From positions 1 to 64,000 of the forward strand of contig CAMCRE010000005.1 of the NCBI GenBank assembly GCA_945877255.1: a stretch of 64,000 nucleotides of DNA, written 5' to 3'. The stretch comes from an uncultured Erysipelotrichaceae bacterium. Its GTDB lineage: Bacteria; Bacillota_I; Bacilli_A; Erysipelotrichales; Erysipelotrichaceae. A program made the position numbers and the translations under genes. This document shows, piece by piece, positions 25,201-34,483 of the stretch (positions are counted from its first letter, which is position 1; the number at the start of each line of letters is the position of its first letter). The notes beneath the pieces were generated by a model that searched no databases, was not told the origin of the DNA, and worked only from the letters and a program-made list of their open reading frames with translations.

Positions 25201-28200
25201 ACGAGTTATATATTAATGTTCCTTTAAAATTTAGCACCAATGAAGTAGCAGAATATGTATCCAATTTTTATGATAATCAAGTTGAATTTATTACAGCTGA
25301 CCAATTTTTAAGTGGTGATGTACGTGAAAAACACGTACAATATCAAGCGTGGACAAAAACTTTAAATAAAAGTCAATTTTCAAACTTGAGTGAAGCAGAT
25401 CAAAACTTTTTTATAGAAAAAATACAAAAACAAACCACAGCACTTGAAAATGTATTACCACCATGGTTAAGTGCTGAAGAAATTAATGTAGGAATAGGAG
25501 CAACATGGATACCTATAGAATACTACAATCAATTTTTATGGGAAACGTTTGATGGTTCATGGTCGGCACGCCGAAATTATACTGTTCAATATTCAAAACT
25601 CACAAATGAATATTATGTAGACAATAAAAATTTTAGTACATATTCTAGCGTGCATGATGAGTATGGTGTGCGTGAATTGCGAGGTTCAATCTTACGTGCT
25701 TCAGCATATTTAGTATATCAAGACCTTTTAAACCTCAAACAAACAAAAATTTATGACAAAGGGTATAATGAAGAAGGCAAAGAAGTGCGAATACTGAACA
25801 AAGAATTAACACGAATTGCCGAGAACCGTCAAGAACAAATTAAAGAAAAATTTAAGAACTGGATATTTAAAGATTATGAGCGACGTACACGTTTAGAAAA
25901 AATTTATAATCATCAATTTAATTGTATTGTAAATCGTGAATTTAATGGTAAACAATTAGCATTTCATGGTAAAAATCCACAAATTCAATTACGTCCGCAT
26001 CAAGAAAATGCAGTTGCACGTATTTTATATGGCGGAAATACATTACTTGCTCATGTTGTAGGTGCAGGGAAAACATACACAATGGTTTCATCAATAAAAG
26101 AAGGGAAACGTTTAGGCTTATTTAATAAAGCAATGATGGTCGTACCAAACCATTTAACAGAACAAATGGGGCATGAATTTTTAGCGTTGTATCCTTTTTC
26201 TAATATTCTTGTTGCTAAAAAATCAGATTTTACACCTGAAAATCGTAAACGATTTGTGTCAAAAATTGCAACTGGAGATTATGATGCGATTATTATCGGT
26301 CATACGCAATTTGAAAAAATACAAATGAGTCCGGAATATGTTCAAAACTTTATAAAAAACGAAATGGAAATAGTCCGTGCATATATCTCAGAAAATAACA
26401 ATAGCTGGAATAAAAGTTATTCAGTAAAACAAGCAGAGCTGAAGTTAAAAAAATTGGAACAAAGACTAGAAAAAGTGTTAGATGCTTCACGAAAAGATGA
26501 CGCTATTTATTTTGAGTCATTGGGTGTAGATAAATTGTATGTAGATGAAGCACATTATTTTAAAAACTTGTTTATCCACACAAAAATGACTAACGTAGCA
26601 GGAATAGGTAAAACGGACTCTTTACGTGCGAATGATATGTATATGAAAACGAGGTATTTAAACACACTAACAAACTCAAGTGGTATTGTGTTTGCGACTG
26701 GAACACCAGTTAGTAATTCAATGAGTGAATTATATACTATGCAACGCTATTTACAGTATGATTTACTAGAAAAATATGGTTGGACAGATTTTGATAGCTG
26801 GGCAACAACATTCGGTACAACGACAACAGATTTAGAAATAGCACCCGAAGGCACAAAATTTCAACTTAAAACACGATTTGCGAAGTTTTATAATTTACCG
26901 GAATTAATGACTGTGTTTAAAGAGTGTGCGGATATTAAAACAGCAGATGTTTTAAAACTACCAACACCTGAAGCGAAGTATGAAGTAATTAAAACACAAG
27001 CCAGCGACATTCAACGTGAATTTTTAAAGGCGTTTGTGGAACGAGCGGATAAGGTTAGAAATCGCAAAGTAGAACCTGCTGAAGATAATATGTTGAAAAT
27101 AACGACAGACGGTAAAAAATTAGCGTTAGACCAACGTCTAATCAATCCAATATTAGAAGATGATCCAGATAGTAAAATCAATAAATGCGTCGAAAATATT
27201 GTGCGTATTTATCATGAAACGACACAACAAAAATCAGCACAGCTTGTTTTTTGTGATATGTCGACACCACTCCCACAACAATTCAATGTTTATGATGATA
27301 TTAAAACAAAATTAATAAAAAATGGTGTAGCTGAAAACGAAATTGCGTTTATTCATGATGCAAATACAGATAGCGAAAAAGATATTCTTTTCGCAAAAGT
27401 ACGAAATGGAACAATTCGTGTTTTATTAGGTTCAACGCAAAAAATGGGAGCAGGAACGAACGTACAAGAGCGTTTAATTGCATTACACGATTTAGATGTA
27501 CCATGGCGACCTTCTGATTTAGAACAACGTGCCGGAAGAATTGTTAGACAGGGAAATATGAATGAAACGGTATATATTTATCGTTATGTTACGGAAAATA
27601 CATTTGATAGCTACTTGTGGCAGACAATAGAAAACAAGCAAAAATTTGTATCACAAATTATGACTTCTAAACTCATACCACGTGAAATTGATGATTGTGA
27701 TGAAACAGTATTAAGTTTTGCGGAAATTAAAGCAATTGCAACAGGTAATCCATTATTTAAGGAAAAAATGGACTTAGAAAACCAAATTTCAAAATTAAAA
27801 ATATTAGAAGCCGCACATAATTCAAGTAAATATAAACTTGAAAAAAACTATCATGTGCATATTCCGAATAAAATACAATATATCAAAGAGCTTCAGGAAA
27901 AAGTGGCAGCAGATATTAATAGTACAGATTTTAAAAACGAAGGTTTTGCAGGTATGACAATCAAAGGTATCTATTATCATGATAAGAAAAAATCTGCTGA
28001 AGCATTAATGCACGTATTATCAAATTTATCTATCAACACAAAAGTTAAAATAGGAGAATATCGTGGTTTTGATATTCAAGCGTATTTAAACTTTGAGAAA
28101 AAAACAGTAGAATATGATTTATGTAAAAATCATTTTTATGCCGGGGAATTTGGAGAAAGTGGAGATGGAAATATTACACGTTTAGACAATTCAATTAATA

Positions 28201-28403
28201 CGATATTAAAATATAATACGAATTTAGAAAAAAAATTACATGAATACGAAAATGAGTTATCAAAAATAGAAACGTTGATAAATAAACCATTTGAAAAATT
28301 GGACGAATTAAAAGAAAAAATAGTACGATTAAATGTAGTTAATAATGAAATAGCAATGCTCGAAAATCAGAATACGGAGATAAAACAACAAGTGAGAATG
28401 TAG
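22209..28403 (+). CDS. giant RadC/JAB - N6-methylase - SNF2-type helicase fusion
   Basis: 2064 residues from the ATG at 22209 (GAGGA upstream). A RadC-like JAB metal-binding domain comes first (HNHPSGDLTPSDAD at about 95-108). A disordered N/S/Q/D-rich linker (about 180-375) follows. The region with YVGWGGLADVF (about 495) leads into an N6-adenine methylase fold whose motif IV is NVPFGNY (about 628). The helicase shows HVVGAGKTYTM (about 1282), the box VDEAHYF (about 1443) and QRAGRIVRQG (about 1772). Related methylase-helicase giants are common on ICEs and large plasmids, probably guarding incoming DNA from restriction. The linker overlaps a second gene in another frame at 22789-23322. Confidence 0.88.
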   Translation: MSNKLDLVRIKLQVDKQLLSEKSIEKPKHAIELLKNEIFDLDREVLVMLNLNIKNQVINASCISVGTINASIASPKEIFKTALLSNATSIIIMHNHPSGDLTPSDADFKLTKEIAKLGNMMGIKLLDHIIVSSKGNSKSLREERPGLFYSETVLDDDRTRINSQNRVFEDDSDYTVKEQQVYINSENINQEEQDEFNSNIRNSGTTDRGNINNIRNEQPKSNILLGREESKILAGSRENRQSNILLSTSDRIIQEQRTNTVSILSGKNDADDIQNRTIENNQTQSDLQQDRNQQISDESITGTIHLPGQSHEGDFRKTSTKRTTNANIQQSGVSGKLGHIDTSTTIGDNSFEEDRSIKKSSRKRKIHENQLNLFELDWFDAISTDTPTQFQPQITLNDFEEMEFTFTESFYEDARKNGYIVIDEPLSISNENKSDTDVIKDIPIAKNYIQTEEVDYEKILPSERLKNNINAIKILKENQNRPLTLEQQKIVAKYVGWGGLADVFDESKYGQWLTARTELKHLLTKQEYQQARESTLTAFYTPQFISQEIVKFLKERGVKNCNILEPSCAVGSFIQETTTQLKNVKVYGVELDSITGHIASKLYPEENIQIKGFEQTQFSNNFFDIAIGNVPFGNYSVHDPIYNKHKFLIHDYFFAKTIDKVRENGLIAFITSSGTLDKKDSKIRRYIGERCEFLGAIRLPNNTFKGSAGTEVTSDVIFLKKKSEISIGDKQEFYELGMIDYYDKDEKISSLEINRYYKNNPHMMLGTMEVESSQFGIKNVLKPAKNFSYEQLQQDFKNALKNIHYTYQENIAESEEEIIDTIPAQNHVKNYSFAVIDDKIYYRENAIMIHQNFDEKKKELVRDYLQIEQQLKTLLETQLHDDDDLKIAKLQQQLESQYDNFVKKHGRLNARNVVKIIREDSNYPLVSTLEVLDDDKKFLRKSDIFTKRTIKKAEIVTNVDNAQDALILSLNEYGNVNLEFMSKISGLSKIDLLTQLENELYINVPLKFSTNEVAEYVSNFYDNQVEFITADQFLSGDVREKHVQYQAWTKTLNKSQFSNLSEADQNFFIEKIQKQTTALENVLPPWLSAEEINVGIGATWIPIEYYNQFLWETFDGSWSARRNYTVQYSKLTNEYYVDNKNFSTYSSVHDEYGVRELRGSILRASAYLVYQDLLNLKQTKIYDKGYNEEGKEVRILNKELTRIAENRQEQIKEKFKNWIFKDYERRTRLEKIYNHQFNCIVNREFNGKQLAFHGKNPQIQLRPHQENAVARILYGGNTLLAHVVGAGKTYTMVSSIKEGKRLGLFNKAMMVVPNHLTEQMGHEFLALYPFSNILVAKKSDFTPENRKRFVSKIATGDYDAIIIGHTQFEKIQMSPEYVQNFIKNEMEIVRAYISENNNSWNKSYSVKQAELKLKKLEQRLEKVLDASRKDDAIYFESLGVDKLYVDEAHYFKNLFIHTKMTNVAGIGKTDSLRANDMYMKTRYLNTLTNSSGIVFATGTPVSNSMSELYTMQRYLQYDLLEKYGWTDFDSWATTFGTTTTDLEIAPEGTKFQLKTRFAKFYNLPELMTVFKECADIKTADVLKLPTPEAKYEVIKTQASDIQREFLKAFVERADKVRNRKVEPAEDNMLKITTDGKKLALDQRLINPILEDDPDSKINKCVENIVRIYHETTQQKSAQLVFCDMSTPLPQQFNVYDDIKTKLIKNGVAENEIAFIHDANTDSEKDILFAKVRNGTIRVLLGSTQKMGAGTNVQERLIALHDLDVPWRPSDLEQRAGRIVRQGNMNETVYIYRYVTENTFDSYLWQTIENKQKFVSQIMTSKLIPREIDDCDETVLSFAEIKAIATGNPLFKEKMDLENQISKLKILEAAHNSSKYKLEKNYHVHIPNKIQYIKELQEKVAADINSTDFKNEGFAGMTIKGIYYHDKKKSAEALMHVLSNLSINTKVKIGEYRGFDIQAYLNFEKKTVEYDLCKNHFYAGEFGESGDGNITRLDNSINTILKYNTNLEKKLHEYENELSKIETLINKPFEKLDELKEKIVRLNVVNNEIAMLENQNTEIKQQVRM
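22789..23322 (+). CDS. 177-residue protein encoded inside another frame of the giant gene
   Basis: An uninterrupted ORF in the +1 frame of the giant gene. AGGAGG (22777-22782) lies six bases before its ATG, a perfect ribosome binding site with no role for the outer frame. Its product looks like a folded helical protein with many aromatics (TYFWAEKKVKFWLEAEKI, FYYQQVIELYKNNE, YLYYLEK), whereas the outer frame here is low-complexity. It probably began as a separate gene between a RadC gene and a helicase gene that have since been joined by read-through of the other frame. No family recognised. Confidence 0.6.
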   Translation: MNLTATYETVEQLTEEILTTLETNSQNPTYFWAEKKVKFWLEAEKIDNPTFYYQQVIELYKNNELTQYLYYLEKTMQTIYKTELSKTIKHNPTYSKTEISKFLTSQLLEQYIYQDNLMREILEKPAQKEQLMRIFNNPELAENWDTLTPQQQSEIIRLKKIEVLKNHQEKERYTKTN

Positions 28404-28411
28404 GTGATAAG

Positions 28412-28636
28412 ATGAAATATAAAAATAATTTAATGTATTTTAAAGAAAAAACGGGTTTGTCGTTTAATAAAATCGGTAAAGCCGTTGGAATTTCGCAAAA
28501 TTATGTGCAGACTTATTGTAAAAACGATTCAAATAAATCACTCATCATCGTGTTACGGTTAGCAAAATTATTTAATTGTCGAGTAGAAGATTTATTTGAA
28601 CTAATTGAGGACGAAGAAAATGAAAATGAAAATTAG
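28412..28636 (+). CDS. XRE-like helix-turn-helix protein
   Basis: 74 residues with a Cro/C1-type helix-turn-helix (LSFNKIGKAVGISQNYVQTY) and the usual LFNCRVEDLFEL end, then an acidic tail. It overlaps the next gene's start. A third small regulator of the ICE, placed at the head of the secretion genes. Confidence 0.8.
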   Translation: MKYKNNLMYFKEKTGLSFNKIGKAVGISQNYVQTYCKNDSNKSLIIVLRLAKLFNCRVEDLFELIEDEENENEN

Positions 28637-29474
28637 CATAAAACAAACGCAGAAAATATATGGCGTATTGATTTTTATGCTTTTTATTTTGTGGGGGTGT
28701 AAACAGTCAATAGATATAAAAGTAGTGGCAGAAAATAATTTTTCTATCACAACAGAAGCTAAAACATCGTGTATGTTTATTGAGACGATTAATAACCAAG
28801 CCGTTACACCTAATACAAATTTTGAGCAGTATGGAATAAAGTGTATGCCTTTAGATTTTTCTAAACCACAATATAATGCAACAGCCAATATCGAAGTAAA
28901 TGGAAAAATCATTACAAAAACATTTAATATTTTGGATCTAGCTAGTCCAAAAATAACAGCTCAGGACAAATATGAAATTAAGAAAAACACGTTTATCAAC
29001 ATTAAAGATTTATATTCGATTGACGATAACTATGATAAAAATCCAGAAGTAAATGTTGAAGGATTTTATAATAGTCAGGTTGTAGGGGAGTATTTAATAA
29101 AAATTACTGCAAAAGATGCTTCAAACAACACAGCAAATAAAGAAATTGTTATTAATGTTGTTGAATTTACGCAACAAGAATTATTAGCAAAAAAGGAAGC
29201 TGAAGCTAAGCAATCTGCTGAAAAACCACAACAAGCACCACAAACAAGTAATCGAATAGTTAATCGGAATAGCACAACTACCCCTACAAAAAAACAGATT
29301 GTACCCGTACAACCTGTTAAAAAAGGTGTTTATAAAACGTTTTTATTTACAGATGGTTATACGATGAAAAACGTATATCAAGCATGCTATAATCATCTCA
29401 TTTCTATAGGTAGTGGGGAGTGTACGCCACTCAAAAAAGGAGACACATATACAGGATATGAATATAAACCATAA
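28620..29474 (+). CDS. conjugation lipoprotein with Ig-like region and GECTP domain
   Basis: 284 residues from the ATG at 28620 (TGAGGA upstream). A hydrophobic signal ends ILWGC, a lipobox with an unusual tryptophan. A beta-rich region (about 85-185, with LASPKITAQDKYEIKK and GEYLIKITAKDASNN) resembles surface Ig-like repeats. A P/Q/T linker follows, then the C-terminal domain with YQAC, SGECTP and YTGYEY. The same C-terminal domain ends the chromosomal protein at 322-1038. Position before the pilin and VirB6 genes suggests a surface part of the transfer apparatus or an entry-exclusion factor; this is inference. Confidence 0.7.
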   Translation: MKMKISIKQTQKIYGVLIFMLFILWGCKQSIDIKVVAENNFSITTEAKTSCMFIETINNQAVTPNTNFEQYGIKCMPLDFSKPQYNATANIEVNGKIITKTFNILDLASPKITAQDKYEIKKNTFINIKDLYSIDDNYDKNPEVNVEGFYNSQVVGEYLIKITAKDASNNTANKEIVINVVEFTQQELLAKKEAEAKQSAEKPQQAPQTSNRIVNRNSTTTPTKKQIVPVQPVKKGVYKTFLFTDGYTMKNVYQACYNHLISIGSGECTPLKKGDTYTGYEYKP

Positions 29475-29491
29475 AATAGGAGGAAAAAGAA

Positions 29492-29740
29492 ATGAACAAT
29501 ATTCAAAATGCTACAGATATTACAAAAATACCAGCTTTAAGTAATCTTGAAGCTGCCATTACATCAATACTGCAATGGGCAGGCGGTCTTTGGTTGCTTA
29601 TTGAATTAGTATTTTTATTTGTCGGGATAGGAGCACAAAATCAAGATTCAAATAGTCGTTACTATCAAGTACTACGAATTATTGCGGCAACAGCCATTTT
29701 ATCTATCGGAACGATTTATAAAATTATAAGAGGCAGTTAA
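29492..29740 (+). CDS. small two-helix membrane protein, VirB2/TrbC pilin-like
   Basis: 82 residues with two hydrophobic helices (about 28-48, 60-78) separated by a short polar loop (GAQNQDSNSRYY). Size, topology and position before the VirB6-like gene match the pilin-like subunits of Gram-positive type IV secretion systems. Ribosome binding site TAGGAGGA. Confidence 0.65.
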   Translation: MNNIQNATDITKIPALSNLEAAITSILQWAGGLWLLIELVFLFVGIGAQNQDSNSRYYQVLRIIAATAILSIGTIYKIIRGS

Positions 29741-29742
29741 CT

Positions 29743-30645
29743 ATGATGACGCTATTAGCAGGATTAGCGATTGGAATAGGGGCAGTTGTTATTGGTTCGA
29801 TTGTTAAAATCAATAATCCAGCTTTACCACTACTATCTGCCTCTGTATCGTTTTATGAAAAAACGATACAGTTTATGATTAGTGATTTTGTATTAATAGA
29901 TTTTGATAACGGTGTATTAGAAACGATTTGGCGTGTAATCTCAGCAACGAAACCAATCATAATTGGTGTAGCATCATCGTTAGCAGTGATATTTTTTATG
30001 CTAAATTTGTTTAGTGAAGTGCAAGATTTACATCGAGATATCACACCAAAAACACTATTCAAAGTTTTAATTTCGATTGGAGTTACTGAAATACTGATTA
30101 TAAGTGCATATGATATTGTATCGTCAATATCCAAAATACTGATTACGCTAGCTACAATGCTGGATAATGGTATTAGAAAAGCACTAGCGATACAAAACAT
30201 TCAATCCGGAACATTAAATGAGCAAACACTTGAGTTTTTAAATAAGAAAGGGTCAGCTTTAGAAATGGGTTTTTTAGCAGTTGTGACATTAATTATTGTC
30301 GTCGTGATTGTCATATCAGCGATTAGTGTAATACGTTATTTTATCGAAAGAGCAATACATCTTGTTATTTTGTCGCTACTCGCACCAATATTTATAGCGT
30401 TTTTTATTAATAAACATACTATTTCAATGGCTGTTAATTATTTAAAAGAAATCGCATTTAAATATGCTGAAGGTGTTGCTACAGTTTTGGCAATTATTTT
30501 AGTCGGGTTGTTAGTAAGATTAATTGGTATGCAAATATTCGATTTTACAGAACAATATCAAGTGATTTTTTCAGTAATGTTTACGGTATCGGCAACAACA
30601 ACGGTTGTGATGAACGTGCATAGAATTTTTGACAGAATAAGATAG
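29743..30645 (+). CDS. VirB6/TrbL-like polytopic membrane protein
   Basis: 300 residues with about seven hydrophobic segments and the run FIERAIHLVILSLLAPIFIAF, typical of the TrbL/VirB6 channel proteins of Gram-positive conjugation systems. These form the inner part of the translocation channel. It begins two bases after the pilin-like gene. Confidence 0.75.
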   Translation: MMTLLAGLAIGIGAVVIGSIVKINNPALPLLSASVSFYEKTIQFMISDFVLIDFDNGVLETIWRVISATKPIIIGVASSLAVIFFMLNLFSEVQDLHRDITPKTLFKVLISIGVTEILIISAYDIVSSISKILITLATMLDNGIRKALAIQNIQSGTLNEQTLEFLNKKGSALEMGFLAVVTLIIVVVIVISAISVIRYFIERAIHLVILSLLAPIFIAFFINKHTISMAVNYLKEIAFKYAEGVATVLAIILVGLLVRLIGMQIFDFTEQYQVIFSVMFTVSATTTVVMNVHRIFDRIR

Positions 30646-30654
30646 GAGAAAAAG

Positions 30655-31038
30655 ATGAGAATTAATGTGTTTAAAGATATTAGTAAAGTGAAATTAGATG
30701 CTTGGAAAGGTCTTTCTGTACGTGAGATAGGTTGGGGTGTTTTATTTTCACTGATTATTATACCTAGTGCCATTGCATCAATGCTCTATTTTAATACGAT
30801 TAACATCGGAATGTTATTTAGTTTATTAATTGTATTACCCTTAGCGTTTGTGCAGTTTTTTAATGCGTATAATATGAATTTTAAAGAATTTATTCGAAAG
30901 TTTATCCAATTACGCAAAGGCAATGCAATAATTTATTACATGCCTAACGAGGCAGATTTAATCATGGAAGAAAAACAGAAAGGAGAAAAAGATGAAAAAG
31001 CCAAAATTAAATATTTCAGATTTTTTAGAAAAAGATAA
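30655..31038 (+). CDS. PrgI-family conjugation membrane protein
   Basis: 127 residues: short N-terminal cytoplasmic part (INVFKDISKVKLDAWKGLSVRE), two transmembrane helices (about 26-65) and a cytoplasmic tail. This matches the PrgI family (VirB3-like), found next to VirB4 in Gram-positive systems. Its 3' end overlaps virB4 by 47 bases. Confidence 0.82.
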   Translation: MRINVFKDISKVKLDAWKGLSVREIGWGVLFSLIIIPSAIASMLYFNTINIGMLFSLLIVLPLAFVQFFNAYNMNFKEFIRKFIQLRKGNAIIYYMPNEADLIMEEKQKGEKDEKAKIKYFRFFRKR

Positions 31039-33337
31039 GCGAATTTTTAAACCATCTAAAAAAATTCAACATCATTTTCCAGTACAAAAAATAACAGCCG
31101 ACGGTATATTTTTGTTACAAGATGGTTATTCTAAAAGTTATCGTTTTGGAGATTTGAATTATTTTATTTCTAGTGATGAAGAACAAAAATCAATATTAGA
31201 GATTTTTTGCAAAATATTAAATGGTACAAGTAATCGAATGACATTTACATATATCAATAAGAAAATAGATAAAGAAGCATTAAATAAAAGATTGATCCAT
31301 AAAGAAGATAACCATTATCAACAAGCCAGAAATAAAGTCGTGATTGATAAAGTATTACATAATTTACAAGAAATTGAAACCACAAAATATTTAACAATCA
31401 CGAACAAAACAACAGATACACTAGAAAAAGCTAGAACACGTTTTATTAGTGAAGAGGAAAACTTAAAAGGACGATTTTCTGAATTAGACTCAACAATCGA
31501 ACCATTAACAACAGCAGAAAGACTAAAAGTATTACAGGAATTAATGAACCCTAATCACCGCTTTGATTTTGATTATGAAGCATATCAAAATCGTGCGAAA
31601 GATTTTACAACTTGTTTTTCTGCGTATTCATTAAAGGAAGATATAAATGGTTATATTACACAAGTTTCAAAGCAAAAAACAGAATATATTAAAGCATTGT
31701 ATATTAAAGATTTTTCAAGTGCGATTGATGATAAGTTTATAAAAGATTTAATGAACTTACCGTATGAAATGATTGTAAGCTATACAATCGAGTCGATACC
31801 AAAAAATTTAAGTGTACGTGCAATTAATAAAATTTATGAAAATATTCAGGACAGAAAAACGAAAAAAATTATGCAGCGTAAAGCAAAAGGTGATGAAATG
31901 ATACCATTGCCGTACGCACTACACCAAGAAGAGAATAATATCGTTAAAATTCGAGAAGCTATTTCTGAAAATAATGAGAGTTTATTTTTGATTGGTGTAT
32001 CAATCTGTATTAAGGCAGAATCGCTTGAACAACTACAAAAAATTCAAGATGAAATTGAAATACATTGTGATATGTATTCTTATACTGTTGCAGTCGACCA
32101 ATTTTCACAATTAGAAAATTACTTATCCACTTTACCATTTGGTGCAAGATATATTAAGCATATGCGAACGATGCTAACAACGGAGGTAGCGTTGCAGCAT
32201 CCGTTTAATGCACAAGAAATACAGGAAGAAACAGGTTTATTTTATGGTATAAACGACAATACAAAAAAATATATTATTGGTAATCGTAAAAAACTAGCGA
32301 ATGCAAACGGTATGATTTACGGTATTTCAGGTAGTGGTAAATCAATGATTGCAAAATGGGAGATCCAAGAAGTATTACACAATACAGCTGGAGATGTTAT
32401 TATTGTTGATCCACAACATGAATTTGAACGTTTAGCTAAAAATTTCAATGGTGAATTTTTTGAAATTTCGCCAAAGTCAAGTACATTTTTCAATCCGTTC
32501 GATTATAATTTGCCAGGAGTACAAGTATTAGCTGAAGAAAGAAAAGCGTTGATGATTGAAAAATCACAGTTAATTATGGCAATTGTAGAGAACTCTATAA
32601 AACGTGAATTAAGTACAATCGAGATGAATATTATTGACGTCGCAGTAAAAAATCTTTATTTAAAGCATTTTGAAAACATTGATAAAGGGGTAAATTATTA
32701 TCCAATATTATCTGATTTTCTAAATGAGCTGGAGAAGAGTCAATCTGAAGAAGCAATAGAATTATCAAAAGCATTTGATATTTTCGTAAATGGAAGTTTA
32801 AATTTATTTAACAACCACACAAATATCGATATTAAAAATAGGTTGTTGGTGTATGGAATTAGAGATTTAGGGCAGTACTTATCCGGTATTGGAATTTTAG
32901 TGTTATTACAAAACATTGAAGATAGAATTATGGAAAATTGGCGAAAAGGTATTAATACGCATGTTTATTTTGATGAAATTGCGATTTTATTTAAGTATAG
33001 TGGTACAAGTAGTTATCTTTCAATCTGGTGGAAAAAAGTGCGTAAATTTGGTGCATTGTGTACTGGAATGACCCAAGACGTGAGTGATATTGACACTGAA
33101 GAAGCACTAGCAATGATTTCAAATAGTGAATTTGTAATTTATTTAAAACAAAGTCCTAAGCATCACGACAGATTACTTGAATTAGGATTAAATGAAACGG
33201 AATTAAAATATTTATACAAAGCACCAACAGGACACGGTATTATTAAATATGGTAATAAAAAAGTTTATTTTGATATGGAAATTCCAAAAAACAATTTGAT
33301 TTTCGATTTATTGCAAACAGATGCTTATAATAATTAG
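30992..33337 (+). CDS. VirB4-family conjugation ATPase
   Basis: 781 residues. Walker A box GISGSGKS at about 446-453, and a Walker B region in VYFDEIAILF (about 657). The N-terminal half is the usual VirB4/TrsE accessory domain. It powers substrate transfer and pilus-like assembly at the membrane. The start at 30992, inside the PrgI gene, is set by GAAAGGAG. The length is typical. Confidence 0.92.
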   Translation: MKKPKLNISDFLEKDKRIFKPSKKIQHHFPVQKITADGIFLLQDGYSKSYRFGDLNYFISSDEEQKSILEIFCKILNGTSNRMTFTYINKKIDKEALNKRLIHKEDNHYQQARNKVVIDKVLHNLQEIETTKYLTITNKTTDTLEKARTRFISEEENLKGRFSELDSTIEPLTTAERLKVLQELMNPNHRFDFDYEAYQNRAKDFTTCFSAYSLKEDINGYITQVSKQKTEYIKALYIKDFSSAIDDKFIKDLMNLPYEMIVSYTIESIPKNLSVRAINKIYENIQDRKTKKIMQRKAKGDEMIPLPYALHQEENNIVKIREAISENNESLFLIGVSICIKAESLEQLQKIQDEIEIHCDMYSYTVAVDQFSQLENYLSTLPFGARYIKHMRTMLTTEVALQHPFNAQEIQEETGLFYGINDNTKKYIIGNRKKLANANGMIYGISGSGKSMIAKWEIQEVLHNTAGDVIIVDPQHEFERLAKNFNGEFFEISPKSSTFFNPFDYNLPGVQVLAEERKALMIEKSQLIMAIVENSIKRELSTIEMNIIDVAVKNLYLKHFENIDKGVNYYPILSDFLNELEKSQSEEAIELSKAFDIFVNGSLNLFNNHTNIDIKNRLLVYGIRDLGQYLSGIGILVLLQNIEDRIMENWRKGINTHVYFDEIAILFKYSGTSSYLSIWWKKVRKFGALCTGMTQDVSDIDTEEALAMISNSEFVIYLKQSPKHHDRLLELGLNETELKYLYKAPTGHGIIKYGNKKVYFDMEIPKNNLIFDLLQTDAYNN

Positions 33338-33345
33338 GAATAAAT

Positions 33346-34464
33346 ATGTCAAGATATTATAATGAAGAAACGCTCACAAAGAAAAATATTAAAGGTATTC
33401 ATCAAGAGACAACACTTATAAAAGATACACTAGAAACAAAAATAACAAATAGTGAAAATGTGCTATCTGATGAAAAATTAAAAACAACGTACTATCAAAA
33501 TAAAAATACATCAAACGGATATGAAATTGGAAATAGCACAATTCAAATAGGTTATAAACAAAAACCTACCATAAATATAAAGAAAGCGAGTAAAAAAATA
33601 TTAAAAAACCGTTCAAAAGTGATAAATGGTATACATTCAACTTTTCAAAACGGTAAACAACTATATTATACAATAAAAAGTTTTACAGACCGTTTAGATG
33701 AAAATAGACAGCCGATATCACGAGAATTGAATCAAGTGCTAAATACGGTAGATCAAGTAAAAAAAATAAAACGTGTATCAAAATATGCTGGCAAAAAATC
33801 GTATAGTTTTTTCACAACAGCAAAAAAACTCAACACTTATTTTATTCATTTTATTAAAAATATTGTTTCAAGTATGAGTAAAATAAAAATAGCATTGTTG
33901 CCGATTATAATGATTTGTTTTATTCCGGTTGTCTTGTTTTTGATGATACCTTCATTTGCACAAGGAGAGCGAACGGATTATAATGTGCCAGAAGCTTCTG
34001 TACTAAATGAAGAAAACTACACATTTCCACTGCCAAAGGAATTTAGACATGTGTCAGCACATTATGGTTATTATCGACCATTTGGGGTAGTTATGCGACA
34101 TTATGGAACAGATTTTCCAGCACCAATAGGTACGCCGGTTATGGCAATTGCAGACGGCGTAGTGGTTGAAGCAAACGAATATGTAAATGATGATGGTGTT
34201 AAAATCGTGGGAATACTACATGAAAAAAATTTAGTGAGTCGTTATGTACATTTGGATAAATATTTTGTAAGTGTAGGGGAAGAAATTAAACGTGGTGAGG
34301 TGCTGGGTTTAGTAGGAAATACTGGACGCTCTACAGGACCACATTTACATTTACAAGTGGAAAGTGATTATACAAAAGGACTAGGAAAAACACCATTTGA
34401 TGCCAGACATCTTTTTCCTAGTTTGCTAGGTGAACCGCCAACTGAATTGGAATATACACCTTAA
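33346..34464 (+). CDS. membrane-anchored M23 (LytM) peptidoglycan hydrolase
   Basis: 372 residues: long polar N-terminal cytoplasmic part, a transmembrane helix (about 183-205), then an external M23 metallopeptidase domain (about 235-365) with RHYGTDFPAPIG (first zinc ligands) and GPHLHLQVE (last ligand). It probably opens the cell wall locally so the secretion channel can pass. Most Gram-positive transfer hydrolases also carry an NlpC/P60 or lysozyme domain; only the M23 part is seen here. Confidence 0.88.
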   Translation: MSRYYNEETLTKKNIKGIHQETTLIKDTLETKITNSENVLSDEKLKTTYYQNKNTSNGYEIGNSTIQIGYKQKPTINIKKASKKILKNRSKVINGIHSTFQNGKQLYYTIKSFTDRLDENRQPISRELNQVLNTVDQVKKIKRVSKYAGKKSYSFFTTAKKLNTYFIHFIKNIVSSMSKIKIALLPIIMICFIPVVLFLMIPSFAQGERTDYNVPEASVLNEENYTFPLPKEFRHVSAHYGYYRPFGVVMRHYGTDFPAPIGTPVMAIADGVVVEANEYVNDDGVKIVGILHEKNLVSRYVHLDKYFVSVGEEIKRGEVLGLVGNTGRSTGPHLHLQVESDYTKGLGKTPFDARHLFPSLLGEPPTELEYTP

Positions 34465-34483
34465 ATAGTATAAGGAGGAAAAA

